A stretch of DNA of 64,000 nucleotides, from contig JAURWE010000130.1 in NCBI GenBank assembly GCA_030655075.1, positions 1 through 64,000 of the forward strand. Reading direction: 5' to 3'. Shown here in pieces: positions 34,944-43,343 of the stretch. The DNA comes from Pararhizobium sp. GTDB lineage: Bacteria > Pseudomonadota > Alphaproteobacteria > Rhizobiales > Rhizobiaceae. Made by a program: the position numbers and the translations under genes. Below the pieces are notes generated by a model, which did no database searches, was not told the origin of the DNA, and saw nothing but the letters and a program-made list of their open reading frames with translations. The first letter of the stretch is position 1, and each line of letters opens with the position of its first letter.

Positions 34944-36035
34944 TCAGGCTCCTTCCGCCGGCTGCAGCTTGCCGAGCCCATGGATGATGCGGATGCGGTA
35001 GTGCACCAGCGTGTCGCAGCCGAGCACGAAGAACAGCAGCGCGCCCTGGAACACCCGCGTGCTCTTGTCGGACAGACCGAGCGAAATCTGCGCCGCTTCG
35101 CCGCCAAGATAGGTGAGCGCCAGAACCAGCCCGGCGGCAACGATGCCGAGCGGATTGAGACGGCCGAGAAAAGCGACGATGATGGCGGTAAAGCCGTAGC
35201 CGGGAGAAATCACCGGCCGCAGCTGGCCGATGGCGCCGCTGACCTCGGAAATGCCCGCAAGCCCGGCGAGCGCACCGGACAACAGCATGGAGAACCAGAT
35301 CATCTTGCGGCTGGAAAAGCCGGCGAAGCGCCCTGCCCGTTCCGATTGCCCGAGCACCGACACCTCGAAGCCCTTCAGCGTATAGCGCATCATGAACCAG
35401 ATCAGCACGGCGGCGATGATGGCGAAGGCAAAGCCCCAGTTGGCCCGGCCGGAGGCAAACATGGCCGGCAGCATCGCCTCGGGGGCAAAGGTCCGCGTTT
35501 CAGGAAAATTCATGCCGCCGGGATTGCGCCAGGGGCCGCGCACCATCCAGTCGAGAAACAGCTGGGCGATATAGACCAGCATCAGGCTGGTCAGGATTTC
35601 GTTGGTGTTCATATGCGCTTTGAGAAACGCCGGAATGGCCGCGAACAAAGCCCCGCCCAACATGCCGAGCAGCAGCATCAGAGGCAGGACCAGCGGCGAA
35701 TGCCATTCGAAGAACACCACCGGAATGATCGAGCCGGCCATCGCGCCCATGATGAACTGGCCCTCGGCGCCGATGTTCCAGTTGTTGGAGCGATAACAGA
35801 CCGACAGGCCGACGGCGATCAGGATCAGTGGTGCCGCCTTGATGGCCAACTCGTGCAAGGACCAGACTTCCAGCAGCGGCTCGATGAAGAAGCTGTAAAG
35901 CGCAGACACCGGATCTTTGCCCAGAAGCGCGAACATGATGGCGCCGACGATGATCGTCAGCACCAGCGCGATGATCGGCGAGAGGATTGAAAACAGCGTC
36001 GAGATGCCGGCGCGCTTTTCCAGTTCAATGCGCAT
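34944..36035 (-). CDS. ABC transporter permease (BMP/nucleoside type, first permease)
   Basis: A 363-residue permease with about ten helices, of the YufP/NupP type. The signature WNIGAEGQFIMGAMAGSI and the segment AHMNTNEILTSLMLVYIAQ are typical. Its start lies inside the end of the ATPase gene (11-base overlap), implying translational coupling. Confidence 0.85.
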   Translation of the reverse strand: MRIELEKRAGISTLFSILSPIIALVLTIIVGAIMFALLGKDPVSALYSFFIEPLLEVWSLHELAIKAAPLILIAVGLSVCYRSNNWNIGAEGQFIMGAMAGSIIPVVFFEWHSPLVLPLMLLLGMLGGALFAAIPAFLKAHMNTNEILTSLMLVYIAQLFLDWMVRGPWRNPGGMNFPETRTFAPEAMLPAMFASGRANWGFAFAIIAAVLIWFMMRYTLKGFEVSVLGQSERAGRFAGFSSRKMIWFSMLLSGALAGLAGISEVSGAIGQLRPVISPGYGFTAIIVAFLGRLNPLGIVAAGLVLALTYLGGEAAQISLGLSDKSTRVFQGALLFFVLGCDTLVHYRIRIIHGLGKLQPAEGA

Positions 36036-37596
36036 GGGCCATCTCCGCAGTCTTGGTCTCCTGATGCGTGCCGCCCATCAAAAGCCCGATTTTTTCCCGG
36101 GACAGTTCACCGGCCGGATAGGTATCGGACAGACGGCCTTCGCTGATGACGGCGATCTGCGTCGCAACCTCGAAGATCTCGTCGAGATCCTGGCTGATCA
36201 GCAGCACGGCCGATCCGGATCTGGCCAGATCGACCAATGCCTGGCGGATGCGGCTTGCCGCACCGGCGTCTACACCCCAGGTCGGCTGGTTGACGACCAG
36301 CACGGCCGGCTGCCGGTCGAGTTCGCGGCCGACGATGAATTTCTGCAGGTTGCCGCCGGAAAGCGATCCCGCCGTCGGGTCGTCGCCGCTCTTGCGCACA
36401 TCCATCGCTTCCGAAATCCGCCGCGTCGCGGTTTTGACCGCGCCCTTGCGGATAATGCCGAACAGGCCGCCGACGAATGCTTTCCTGTCGGATTTGCTGC
36501 GGGCAAGAACGAGATTTTCAGAAAGCGTCATACCCGTGACCGCCGCGTGGCCGTGCCGCTCTTCCGGCACGAACCCCGCCCCCATCAGGCGGCGGGCATT
36601 GATCCCCTTGCAGCCGACCGGCTTCTGGCGAATGTGGACGGTGTTGTCGTCGGCCACGGGATATTCGCCGGACAGCGCATCGAACAATTCACCCTGACCA
36701 TTTCCGGCGACGCCGGCGATCGCCAGAACCTCCCCGGCCCGGACCGTCAGGCAGATATCCTTCAGCGACACGGCAAAGGGCGTGCGCGATGCGACCGTCA
36801 GATGGCGGGCCTCGAGCTCCACCGGCCCCTGGACATTGCCCGGCGCTGCATGCACGGCGGCCACATCGCTGCCGACCATCATCCGCGCCAGCGATCCGGT
36901 CGTTTCCTCGCGCGGATTGCAGGCACCGGTGACTTTTCCATGACGCAAAACCGTTGCCCGGTCGCAGATGCGCTGCACTTCTTCCAGACGGTGGCTGATA
37001 TAAAGAACGGACCGGCCCTCGGCCTTGAGCTTGGCCAGCGTTTCGAACAGGCGGTCGGCCTCCTGCGGCGTCAGGACCGAGGTTGGCTCGTCAAGAATGA
37101 TCAGCTTCGGGTTCTGCAGCAGCGCCCGGACGATCTCGATTCGCTGGCGTTCGCCGACCGACAGATCGGCCACATGCGCATAGGGATCAAGCGGCAGGCC
37201 GTATTGATGCGACAGTTTCGAAGCTTCGGCGGCGATCGTCGCCAGTGGAATGCGCGCATCCATCGACAGCGCAATGTTTTCTGCGACCGTCAGGGCCTCG
37301 AACAGCGAAAAATGCTGAAAAACCATGCCGATGCCGAGCGTGCGCGCCACGCTCGGGCTGGCAATGCGCACCGGCTCGCCGTTCCACAGGATCTGGCCGC
37401 TGCTCGGCGCCAGCACCCCGAAGAGCATCTTCACAAGTGTGGATTTGCCCGCGCCGTTCTCTCCGAGAAGGGCATGGATTTCACCGGGGCGGATATCGAG
37501 ATTAATGCCGTTGCAGGCTGCGAACGAGCCGAACAGTTTCGTCAGATTCTCTACAGCCAGCAAGGAGCTGTTGGCGCGTTCTACCACGACCGGCAC
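36025..37596 (-). CDS. ABC transporter ATP-binding protein (BMP/nucleoside type)
   Basis: A 523-residue double cassette ATPase. First cassette: LLGENGAGKSTLVKM, signature LSVGERQRIEIVRALLQ, Walker B LIILDEPTSV. Second: IAGVAGNGQGE, signature LSGGNLQKFIVGREL, VLVVNQPTWGVD with Asn instead of Asp/Glu, as usual in this family. The architecture and neighbours match the YufO/NupO/RnsB nucleoside importers. It begins 48 bases after the qor stop and is the first gene of this unit. Confidence 0.88.
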   Translation of the reverse strand: MPVVVERANSSLLAVENLTKLFGSFAACNGINLDIRPGEIHALLGENGAGKSTLVKMLFGVLAPSSGQILWNGEPVRIASPSVARTLGIGMVFQHFSLFEALTVAENIALSMDARIPLATIAAEASKLSHQYGLPLDPYAHVADLSVGERQRIEIVRALLQNPKLIILDEPTSVLTPQEADRLFETLAKLKAEGRSVLYISHRLEEVQRICDRATVLRHGKVTGACNPREETTGSLARMMVGSDVAAVHAAPGNVQGPVELEARHLTVASRTPFAVSLKDICLTVRAGEVLAIAGVAGNGQGELFDALSGEYPVADDNTVHIRQKPVGCKGINARRLMGAGFVPEERHGHAAVTGMTLSENLVLARSKSDRKAFVGGLFGIIRKGAVKTATRRISEAMDVRKSGDDPTAGSLSGGNLQKFIVGRELDRQPAVLVVNQPTWGVDAGAASRIRQALVDLARSGSAVLLISQDLDEIFEVATQIAVISEGRLSDTYPAGELSREKIGLLMGGTHQETKTAEMAHAH

Positions 37597-37644
37597 GCTG
37601 TCCCTCTCAGTTCACGCACATTCCGGCCGGTCTTTTGACCCGTT

Positions 37645-38622
37645 TTACGGAATGAGCAACGTTGTTCCCGTTGTTTTTCTTTGTTCCAGATCCGAGTGCG
37701 CGCGCCCAGCGTCGCTCAGCGGATAGGTCTGATTGATATTGATACGCACTTTGTTGCTTTGCACAATATCAAATAGCGAATTTGCACATGCCTCGAGTTC
37801 ACCCCGCGTCGCGATATAGGAAAACAGCGTCGGCCGCGTCGCAAAAATCGAGCCCTTCTGGGCGAGCAGCCCGATGTTGAAGGCCTCGACCGCGCCGGAC
37901 GAATTTCCAAAACTCACCCACAGGCCCCGCCGTTTCAGGCAGTCGAGCGAGGCCGGAAACGTGTCGCGTCCGACCGAATCGTAGACGACGTCGACGCCCT
38001 TGCCATGCGTCAGGTCCTTGACCCGGTCGACGAAGTTTTCGGTCGAATAGTTGATGACGTGGTCATAGCCATGCGCCAGTGCCAGATCGATCTTGTCCTG
38101 CGAACCCGCCGTGCCGATGACGGTGGCGCCGAGCGCCTTGGCCCATTGCCCGGCAATGAGGCCGACACCGCCGGCCGCCGCATGAAACAGCATCACCGTG
38201 CCGGGGCCGACATCAAACGTCTGGCGCAGCAGGTATTGTGCCGTCATGCCTTTCAGCATCATCGCCGCCGCCGTCTCCAGCGAGATATCGTCGGGAACCT
38301 TGACCAGATGCGAGGCGCCGATGTTGCGCTCGCTGGCATAGGCCCCGTCCGAGGACGCATAGGCAACCCTGTCGCCGACGGCAAAGTCCTCAACACCCTC
38401 GCCGATATCGATGACGACGCCCGCGCCTTCCTTGCCCGGAATGAACGGCAACCCGTTCGGCGCCTTGTAGAGCCCGGTGCGGAAATAGACATCGATGAAG
38501 TTCAGCCCGATCGCCGCCTGGCGCAGACGCACCTCGCCTTGACCCGGAGGCGTCAGCTCGACCTCTTCCAGCTTCAGGACGTCAGGTCCGCCGAGTTCCC
38601 GTATCAGAATGGCATTTGGCAT
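37645..38622 (-). CDS. qor: Quinone oxidoreductase, zinc-independent MDR family
   Basis: A 325-residue NADPH-dependent oxidoreductase of the medium-chain dehydrogenase superfamily (zeta-crystallin/QOR). Motifs: GLNFIDVYFRTGLY, GKEGAGVVIDIGEGV, the nucleotide fold HAAAGGVGLIAGQWAKALGATVIGTAGS, and YDSVGRDTFPASLDCLKRRG. No zinc ligands of classical alcohol dehydrogenases. It starts 9 bases after pcs, so they may be cotranscribed. Confidence 0.92.
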   Translation of the reverse strand: MPNAILIRELGGPDVLKLEEVELTPPGQGEVRLRQAAIGLNFIDVYFRTGLYKAPNGLPFIPGKEGAGVVIDIGEGVEDFAVGDRVAYASSDGAYASERNIGASHLVKVPDDISLETAAAMMLKGMTAQYLLRQTFDVGPGTVMLFHAAAGGVGLIAGQWAKALGATVIGTAGSQDKIDLALAHGYDHVINYSTENFVDRVKDLTHGKGVDVVYDSVGRDTFPASLDCLKRRGLWVSFGNSSGAVEAFNIGLLAQKGSIFATRPTLFSYIATRGELEACANSLFDIVQSNKVRININQTYPLSDAGRAHSDLEQRKTTGTTLLIP

Positions 38623-38631
38623 GGTGATGTC

Positions 38632-39369
38632 CTATTCGCGGCCGAGGCTCGGGACGAGCTGCAGGATACCGCCGATGACATAGAGATAGATGCCGGTGCC
38701 GACCACGCCGCAAACCACCCAGTCCGGCGTGTCGAAGTGTAGCAGCAGCGCATAGCCGCTCAAGGCCGACCAGACGGCGAAGACCGCCAGATTGAGCGGC
38801 CGCAACCGCCTGACCCGAACCGGGTGCAAAAAGTTGATCGGCAGGAAGGTCAGCACGACCGAGACGAAGACGATGATGAAGGCGGTCCATTGGCTCGCTT
38901 GAATGACGAACAGCGTGAACACCACCATGTTCCAGACGACCGGGAAGCCGGAGAAGAAATACTCGTCGGTCTTCATGCCCATGTCGGCGTAGTAGATGGC
39001 GCTCGACACGACGATCAGCCCGGCCGCCACGAAGGACCAGGGCTCGCCGATCATGCCGCTCTGATAGAGCGCAAAGGCCGGCAGGAGCACGTAGGTGACA
39101 TAGTCGATGACATTGTCGAGCGTGTCGCCCGACCAGTTGGGCAGCACTTCCTTCACCCGCACCTTCCGCGCGATCGGGCCGTCGATCCCATCGACGAGCA
39201 GCGCCAGGCCCAGCCACCAGAACATGTCGACGAACCGGTGTTCGGCAGCCGCCACCACGCCGAGAAAGGCCAGGAACGACCCCGACGCCGTCAGCATGTG
39301 CACGGAAAAGGCGCGAATTTCCGCATAGGGAACGCTGCGATAATTGAAGATATAGTTGAAAAGCTTCAT
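38632..39369 (-). CDS. pcs: Phosphatidylcholine synthase
   Basis: Pcs condenses CDP-diacylglycerol and choline directly to phosphatidylcholine, a pathway typical of rhizobia and other plant or animal associates. The 245-residue membrane protein begins like known Pcs enzymes (VPYAEIRAFSVHMLTASGSF) and has the CDP-alcohol phosphatidyltransferase motif DGIDGPIARK...GDTLDNVID with its conserved Asp residues. About eight membrane segments, ending in a charged tail SLGRE. It is transcribed divergently from the UbiH-like gene. Confidence 0.94.
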   Translation of the reverse strand: MKLFNYIFNYRSVPYAEIRAFSVHMLTASGSFLAFLGVVAAAEHRFVDMFWWLGLALLVDGIDGPIARKVRVKEVLPNWSGDTLDNVIDYVTYVLLPAFALYQSGMIGEPWSFVAAGLIVVSSAIYYADMGMKTDEYFFSGFPVVWNMVVFTLFVIQASQWTAFIIVFVSVVLTFLPINFLHPVRVRRLRPLNLAVFAVWSALSGYALLLHFDTPDWVVCGVVGTGIYLYVIGGILQLVPSLGRE

Positions 39370-39645
39370 GCCTGCTTCGGTCCGCCGCCCCGTTCATTCG
39401 CCCGCTTGCTGCGGTGGTTCCGCCGGGGATTTTGCATCCGCCTCGCAAAAACACTATGCATCGTTTCTCACGTGTCGCCAGCAAAATGATCCCGGCGGCA
39501 GGACTATTCAGTGTTTTTGAAGGCCCGTTTCCACACGCGCATCGTCACCAATGCCTGCGCGGATTGACCCCATGGATTTTGCCGGATTTGACCGTTAAGC
39601 TTGCAAGACGTCTATCAGACCGATCTGAAAAGGCTTGGGAATACG

Positions 39646-40869
39646 ATGAAGAATCACGATGTTGCCGTTATCGGCGCCGGCCTTGCCGGATCGATCGCCA
39701 CGCTCGCCCTGGCCGGTCTCGGCTACAGCGTTGTCCGCATCGCGCCCGCAACAGCCAGACCCGACGGACGCACCACGGCGCTGATGGACCCGTCCATCAC
39801 CATCCTCAAAGATCTCGGCCTCTGGGACGGTATCCAGCCGCATACGGCGCCGCTCTCCGTCATGCAGATCCTCGACGGCACCAGCCGCCTGATCCGCGCA
39901 CCAGCGGTCAGTTTTCGCGCCGCCGAACTCGGAATGGCAGCCTTCGGCTACAATATTCCCAATGCCCTGTTCCTCGAGCAGATCGAGGCAACCCTCCGCA
40001 GCCGCCGCGAGATTTCCCTGGTCGAAGCCAACGTCACCGGTTTCGACCTAACCGAAGCCCATTGTGAAATGATGCTCGACACCGGCGAGACCATCATGGC
40101 CGGGATCGTCGTCGGCGCCGACGGGCGGCATTCTGCAACACGCGAAGCGGCCGGCATCGACAGCCGCACCTGGAGCTATCCGCAGACGGCCCTCGTGCTG
40201 ACCTTTGCCCACAGCCTCCCCCATCGGGAAACCTCGATCGAGTTCCACACCGAAAGCGGCCCGTTCACGCAGGTGCCCCTGCCCGGCAACCGATCCAGCC
40301 TCGTCTGGGTCTGCAAGCCTGAGGATGCCGAACGGCTGATGGCCAAGCCGAAAGATGCCCTGTCGCGCGACATCGAGATCCGTATGCAGTCCGTGCTCGG
40401 CAAGATCGACATCGACAGCCCGGTCCAGTCCTTTCCCCTGTCCGGCATGAAGGCCGCCCGCTGCGGCAAGGGCCGTGTGGTGCTGATCAGCGAGGCTGCC
40501 CATGCCTTTCCGCCGATCGGCGCCCAAGGCCTCAATCTCGGCCTGCGCGACATTGCCAGCCTGATGGACCTGCTCGGGCCGAAGTCCGAAAGCCCCATCG
40601 ATTCCACAATCGGCGACCGGTTCGACCGCGTCCGCCGCACCGACATTGCCAGCCGCACCGTCGGCGTCGATCTCCTGAACCGCTCGCTTCTATCGGACTT
40701 CCTGCCCGTGCAGGTGCTGCGCGCGGCCGGGCTGCAGGCACTGGCCTCGGGCGGTCCCTTGCGCTCCTTCATCATGCGCGAGGGTCTCGCGCCCGGAAGC
40801 GCCCTCTCCGGCACATTGGCCAGCATTGCAAGAGGTCTAAGGGAAAAGATCGGGCGGCAGCGTGCCTGA
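39646..40869 (+). CDS. UbiH/UbiF-type FAD-dependent hydroxylase
   Basis: A 407-residue flavoprotein monooxygenase. N-terminal dinucleotide fold VAVIGAGLAGSIATLALAG, second motif GIVVGADGRHSATREAAG (DG), and the GD-equivalent VVLISEAAHAFPPIGAQGLNLGLRD. In this family members hydroxylate the ubiquinone ring (UbiH, UbiF, UbiI, UbiL). The GD motif reads SEAAH rather than GDAAH. ATG 39646 is the conserved start; the frame stays open to 39601. Its 3' end overlaps the convergent AEC gene by 33 bases. Confidence 0.85.
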   Translation: MKNHDVAVIGAGLAGSIATLALAGLGYSVVRIAPATARPDGRTTALMDPSITILKDLGLWDGIQPHTAPLSVMQILDGTSRLIRAPAVSFRAAELGMAAFGYNIPNALFLEQIEATLRSRREISLVEANVTGFDLTEAHCEMMLDTGETIMAGIVVGADGRHSATREAAGIDSRTWSYPQTALVLTFAHSLPHRETSIEFHTESGPFTQVPLPGNRSSLVWVCKPEDAERLMAKPKDALSRDIEIRMQSVLGKIDIDSPVQSFPLSGMKAARCGKGRVVLISEAAHAFPPIGAQGLNLGLRDIASLMDLLGPKSESPIDSTIGDRFDRVRRTDIASRTVGVDLLNRSLLSDFLPVQVLRAAGLQALASGGPLRSFIMREGLAPGSALSGTLASIARGLREKIGRQRA

Positions 40870-41799
40870 GGTCACCAGATAGAGCAACAGCGTCACCGTC
40901 GCCACCGACAGGACCGTGGTGATCAGGATCGTCGCCGAGGCGCGCTCCTGCCAGACGCCATATTGCTGGGCGATGACGAAGACATTGGTCGCCGTCGGCA
41001 GCGAGGCCAGAAGAATAGCCGTGTAGACCCAGACCGGCTCGAAATTGCCCACAAGGCTCAGCACCCCATAGGCCAGAACCGGGTGCAGCAGCAACTTGGC
41101 CGGGACGATATAGCCGATCTCGCCCGGAATCCTCTTGACCGGGCGCAGCGCCAGCATGACGCCCATGGCAAACAGCGCGCAGGGAGCGGCCGCCTGCGCC
41201 AGATAGTCGATCAGCCGCTGAAGTGGCACGGGCGGCGCGAAGCCCACAAAGGCGGCGATGACGCCGGCCAGCGTCGACAGGATGAAGGGGTGAGTGGCGA
41301 TCTTCTTGAAGACTTCCAAGGCCAGGACGCCGCCCGAGCGTTTCTCGCCGCCGGCCACAGCCATCAGCGCCGGCGCGACGGTGAAATGCACGACATTTTC
41401 AAAGCAGAAGATCAGCGCCAGCGGCACCGCCGCCTGCTCGCCGAACGCCAGCAGCGCCAGACCCGGCCCCATGTAGCCGATGTTGCCATAGGCCGCAGAA
41501 AGCCCCTGGATGGTCGAATCGGCCAGCGAATTGCGCCGGACCCAAAGGCCGGTGGCGAAGATCAGGATGAAGACCGTGTAGGTGGCGGCAAGGCTGGCGA
41601 GAATGAAATCGCCGCGCGCCAACTGGTCAACCGGCGTTTTCGACACCAGCTTGAAGAACAGCGCCGGCAGGGCGAGATAGACGATGAATGTGTTGAGCCA
41701 GCCCATCGCCTCGGCCGGTTGACGGCTGAGGCGCGCCGTCAGGTAACCGAGAAGGATGAGGCCGAAGAACGGCAGGACCAGTCCGAGAATGTTCGCCAT
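40837..41799 (-). CDS. AEC-family transporter (auxin efflux carrier-like)
   Basis: A 320-residue protein with about ten membrane helices, of the auxin-efflux-carrier (AEC) family, whose bacterial members carry malonate or other dicarboxylates. Typical segments: LPFFGLILLGYLTAR, SAAYGNIGYMGPGLALLAFGE, and the C-terminal VYTAILLASLPTATNVFVIAQQYGVW. Substrate unknown. It is the gene downstream of ccdA and overlaps the ubiH-like gene antisense. Confidence 0.88.
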   Translation of the reverse strand: MANILGLVLPFFGLILLGYLTARLSRQPAEAMGWLNTFIVYLALPALFFKLVSKTPVDQLARGDFILASLAATYTVFILIFATGLWVRRNSLADSTIQGLSAAYGNIGYMGPGLALLAFGEQAAVPLALIFCFENVVHFTVAPALMAVAGGEKRSGGVLALEVFKKIATHPFILSTLAGVIAAFVGFAPPVPLQRLIDYLAQAAAPCALFAMGVMLALRPVKRIPGEIGYIVPAKLLLHPVLAYGVLSLVGNFEPVWVYTAILLASLPTATNVFVIAQQYGVWQERASATILITTVLSVATVTLLLYLVTSGTLPPDLFP

Positions 41800-41827
41800 C
41801 GGCCGCTACCGCTCCACCAGAAGAAAT

Positions 41828-42580
41828 CTAGCCGATCTGCATCAGGATCGGAAATGTCTCCTGGAACCAGATCGCCAGCACGCTGACATAGCCGAAGATG
41901 AAGGTGAGCCCCGCCAGAATCAGCAACACGCCCATGATTTTTTCCACCAGCCCAAGATGCCTGCGGAAGCGTGACAGGAACCCCATGAAGGCGCTGGAAA
42001 AACCGGCGGCGATCCAGAAAGGAATGGCGAGGCCAAGCGAATAGACCGCCAGCAGCCCCGCCCCTTCGAGCACGGTGTCGCGCGCCGCCGCCACGCCGAG
42101 GATGGTGCCGAGCACCGGCCCGATGCAGGGCGTCCAGCCGAAGGCAAAGGCCAGTCCCATGATATAGGCGCCCGACAGCGTCGCCGGCTTGCCGCCGCCC
42201 TGGAACCGGGCTTCCGAGGCCAGAAATCCAATCCGGATCACGCCGAGAAAATGCAGGCCCATGATGCAGATGATGACGCCGCCGATGCGCGACAGAATGT
42301 CGATATGCTGGCGCAGCAAGAGCCCGATGCTCGACGCCCCGGCCCCGAGCGCGATGAAGACCGTGGCAAAGCCGAGCGTGAAGAAGATCGAGGCAAACAG
42401 CACAGCCCGCCGAGCGTCGCGGCTGGCCGGTGCATCGGCCGCACCGCCGCGAAATTGATCGACCGAGATACCGGCCATGTAACACAGATAAGGCGGCACC
42501 AGCGGTAGGACGCAGGGCGACAGGAACGACAGCGCACCCGCGACAAGCGCACTCCAGAGGGAAATATCCGCAATCGTCAC
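41828..42580 (-). CDS. ccdA: Cytochrome c biogenesis protein CcdA
   Basis: CcdA carries electrons from cytoplasmic thioredoxin across the inner membrane to periplasmic thiol-reducing proteins for cytochrome c maturation. The 250-residue protein has about six helices and both redox cysteine motifs: FLSPCVLPLVPPYL in the first helix and GWTPCIGPVLGTI in the fourth. GTG 42580 with GGAG 7 bases upstream is preferred over starts further out (42655). Relevant here because a multihaem cytochrome gene lies elsewhere in the window. Confidence 0.92.
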   Translation of the reverse strand: MTIADISLWSALVAGALSFLSPCVLPLVPPYLCYMAGISVDQFRGGAADAPASRDARRAVLFASIFFTLGFATVFIALGAGASSIGLLLRQHIDILSRIGGVIICIMGLHFLGVIRIGFLASEARFQGGGKPATLSGAYIMGLAFAFGWTPCIGPVLGTILGVAAARDTVLEGAGLLAVYSLGLAIPFWIAAGFSSAFMGFLSRFRRHLGLVEKIMGVLLILAGLTFIFGYVSVLAIWFQETFPILMQIG

Positions 42581-42715
42581 CACGCACTCCGCCGCCAGCT
42601 GTTGGGCCAAGTCTTCAGCCAGCCCTCCATAGCGCTCCACCCTTGCGCGAACCAATCACCTTTTGGGGATCATTGGACAAAAGGACAAAAAGCCGCAAAA
42701 GCCCTGATTTTTCGG

Positions 42716-42744
42716 TTGACCGCATGAGGTCGCCTGCCTATGTT
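42716..42744 (+). promoter_or_regulatory. Probable promoter of tRNA-Lys
   Basis: TTGACC (42716-42721), a 17-base spacer and TATGTT (42739-42744) resemble the rhizobial sigma-70 consensus. They place the start about 30 bases before the tRNA. Confidence 0.55.
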
Positions 42745-42779
42745 CCGCCCACTTCCGCCGGGGCCCATTCCCGCCGCAG

Positions 42780-42855
42780 GAAAGCGTAGCTCAGCTGGTA
42801 GAGCAACTGACTTTTAATCAGTAGGTCCCGGGTTCGAACCCCGGCGCTTTCACCA
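42780..42855 (+). tRNA. tRNA-Lys (anticodon TTT)
   Basis: A 76-base tRNA. Acceptor GAAAGCG / CGCTTTC, D-arm GCTCAGCTGGTAGAGC, anticodon arm ACTGACTTTTAATCAGT with TTT in the loop, T-arm CCGGGTTCGAACCCCGG, discriminator A and encoded CCA (42853-42855). Confidence 0.97.
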
Positions 42856-42969
42856 AAAATACCGGAATGTTCTAAGCACACCGCAGCCTCTTGCCATCAT
42901 TTTGCACCACTCCGGAACCCAAATCTCACTACCGCGTTTTCATTTTGCTCTCTGGAGGAGGAGTGCAAA

Positions 42970-43239
42970 ATGATTGTGCTGAAACCGGAAAATTGTAGCG
43001 CCCTGCGCTGGTCCCATCCCGTCAGAATCCAACTCCGCCCCGGCTCCGAGGAGGATATCCTTGGTCCGCTGCAGGCGCTCAACTGTTTAACCACGCGGTG
43101 GTCAAAACCGCCCGGCCCGGAATCGGCCCGGGCGCGGCAGCTCTGTATGGCCGCCTTGGGTGAGCGTGTGCCCTGCGATGTCGTCAAGGATGCTTTTGTG
43201 GCAGCCGCCGAAGAAGCGGGCCTGCTCGTGAAGTCCTGA
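42970..43239 (+). CDS. DUF982 domain protein
   Basis: An 89-residue protein with the DUF982 pattern: a HPVRIQL segment, a central LGPLQALNCLTTRW, and a C-terminal CMAALGERVPCDVVKDAFVAAAEEAGLLV. DUF982 proteins are short, very common in Rhizobiales and of unknown function. GGAGGAG precedes the ATG. Confidence 0.7.
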   Translation: MIVLKPENCSALRWSHPVRIQLRPGSEEDILGPLQALNCLTTRWSKPPGPESARARQLCMAALGERVPCDVVKDAFVAAAEEAGLLVKS

Positions 43240-43343
43240 AAAGATGACCAGTCAAAGCCGGGTCACCACGACTGACAGTGGCCGCATCGGGTAAGCCTAC
43301 CAAAACTGCCGTTCCGGAAGAGCTGCTATGCCCTGCCTGAACC

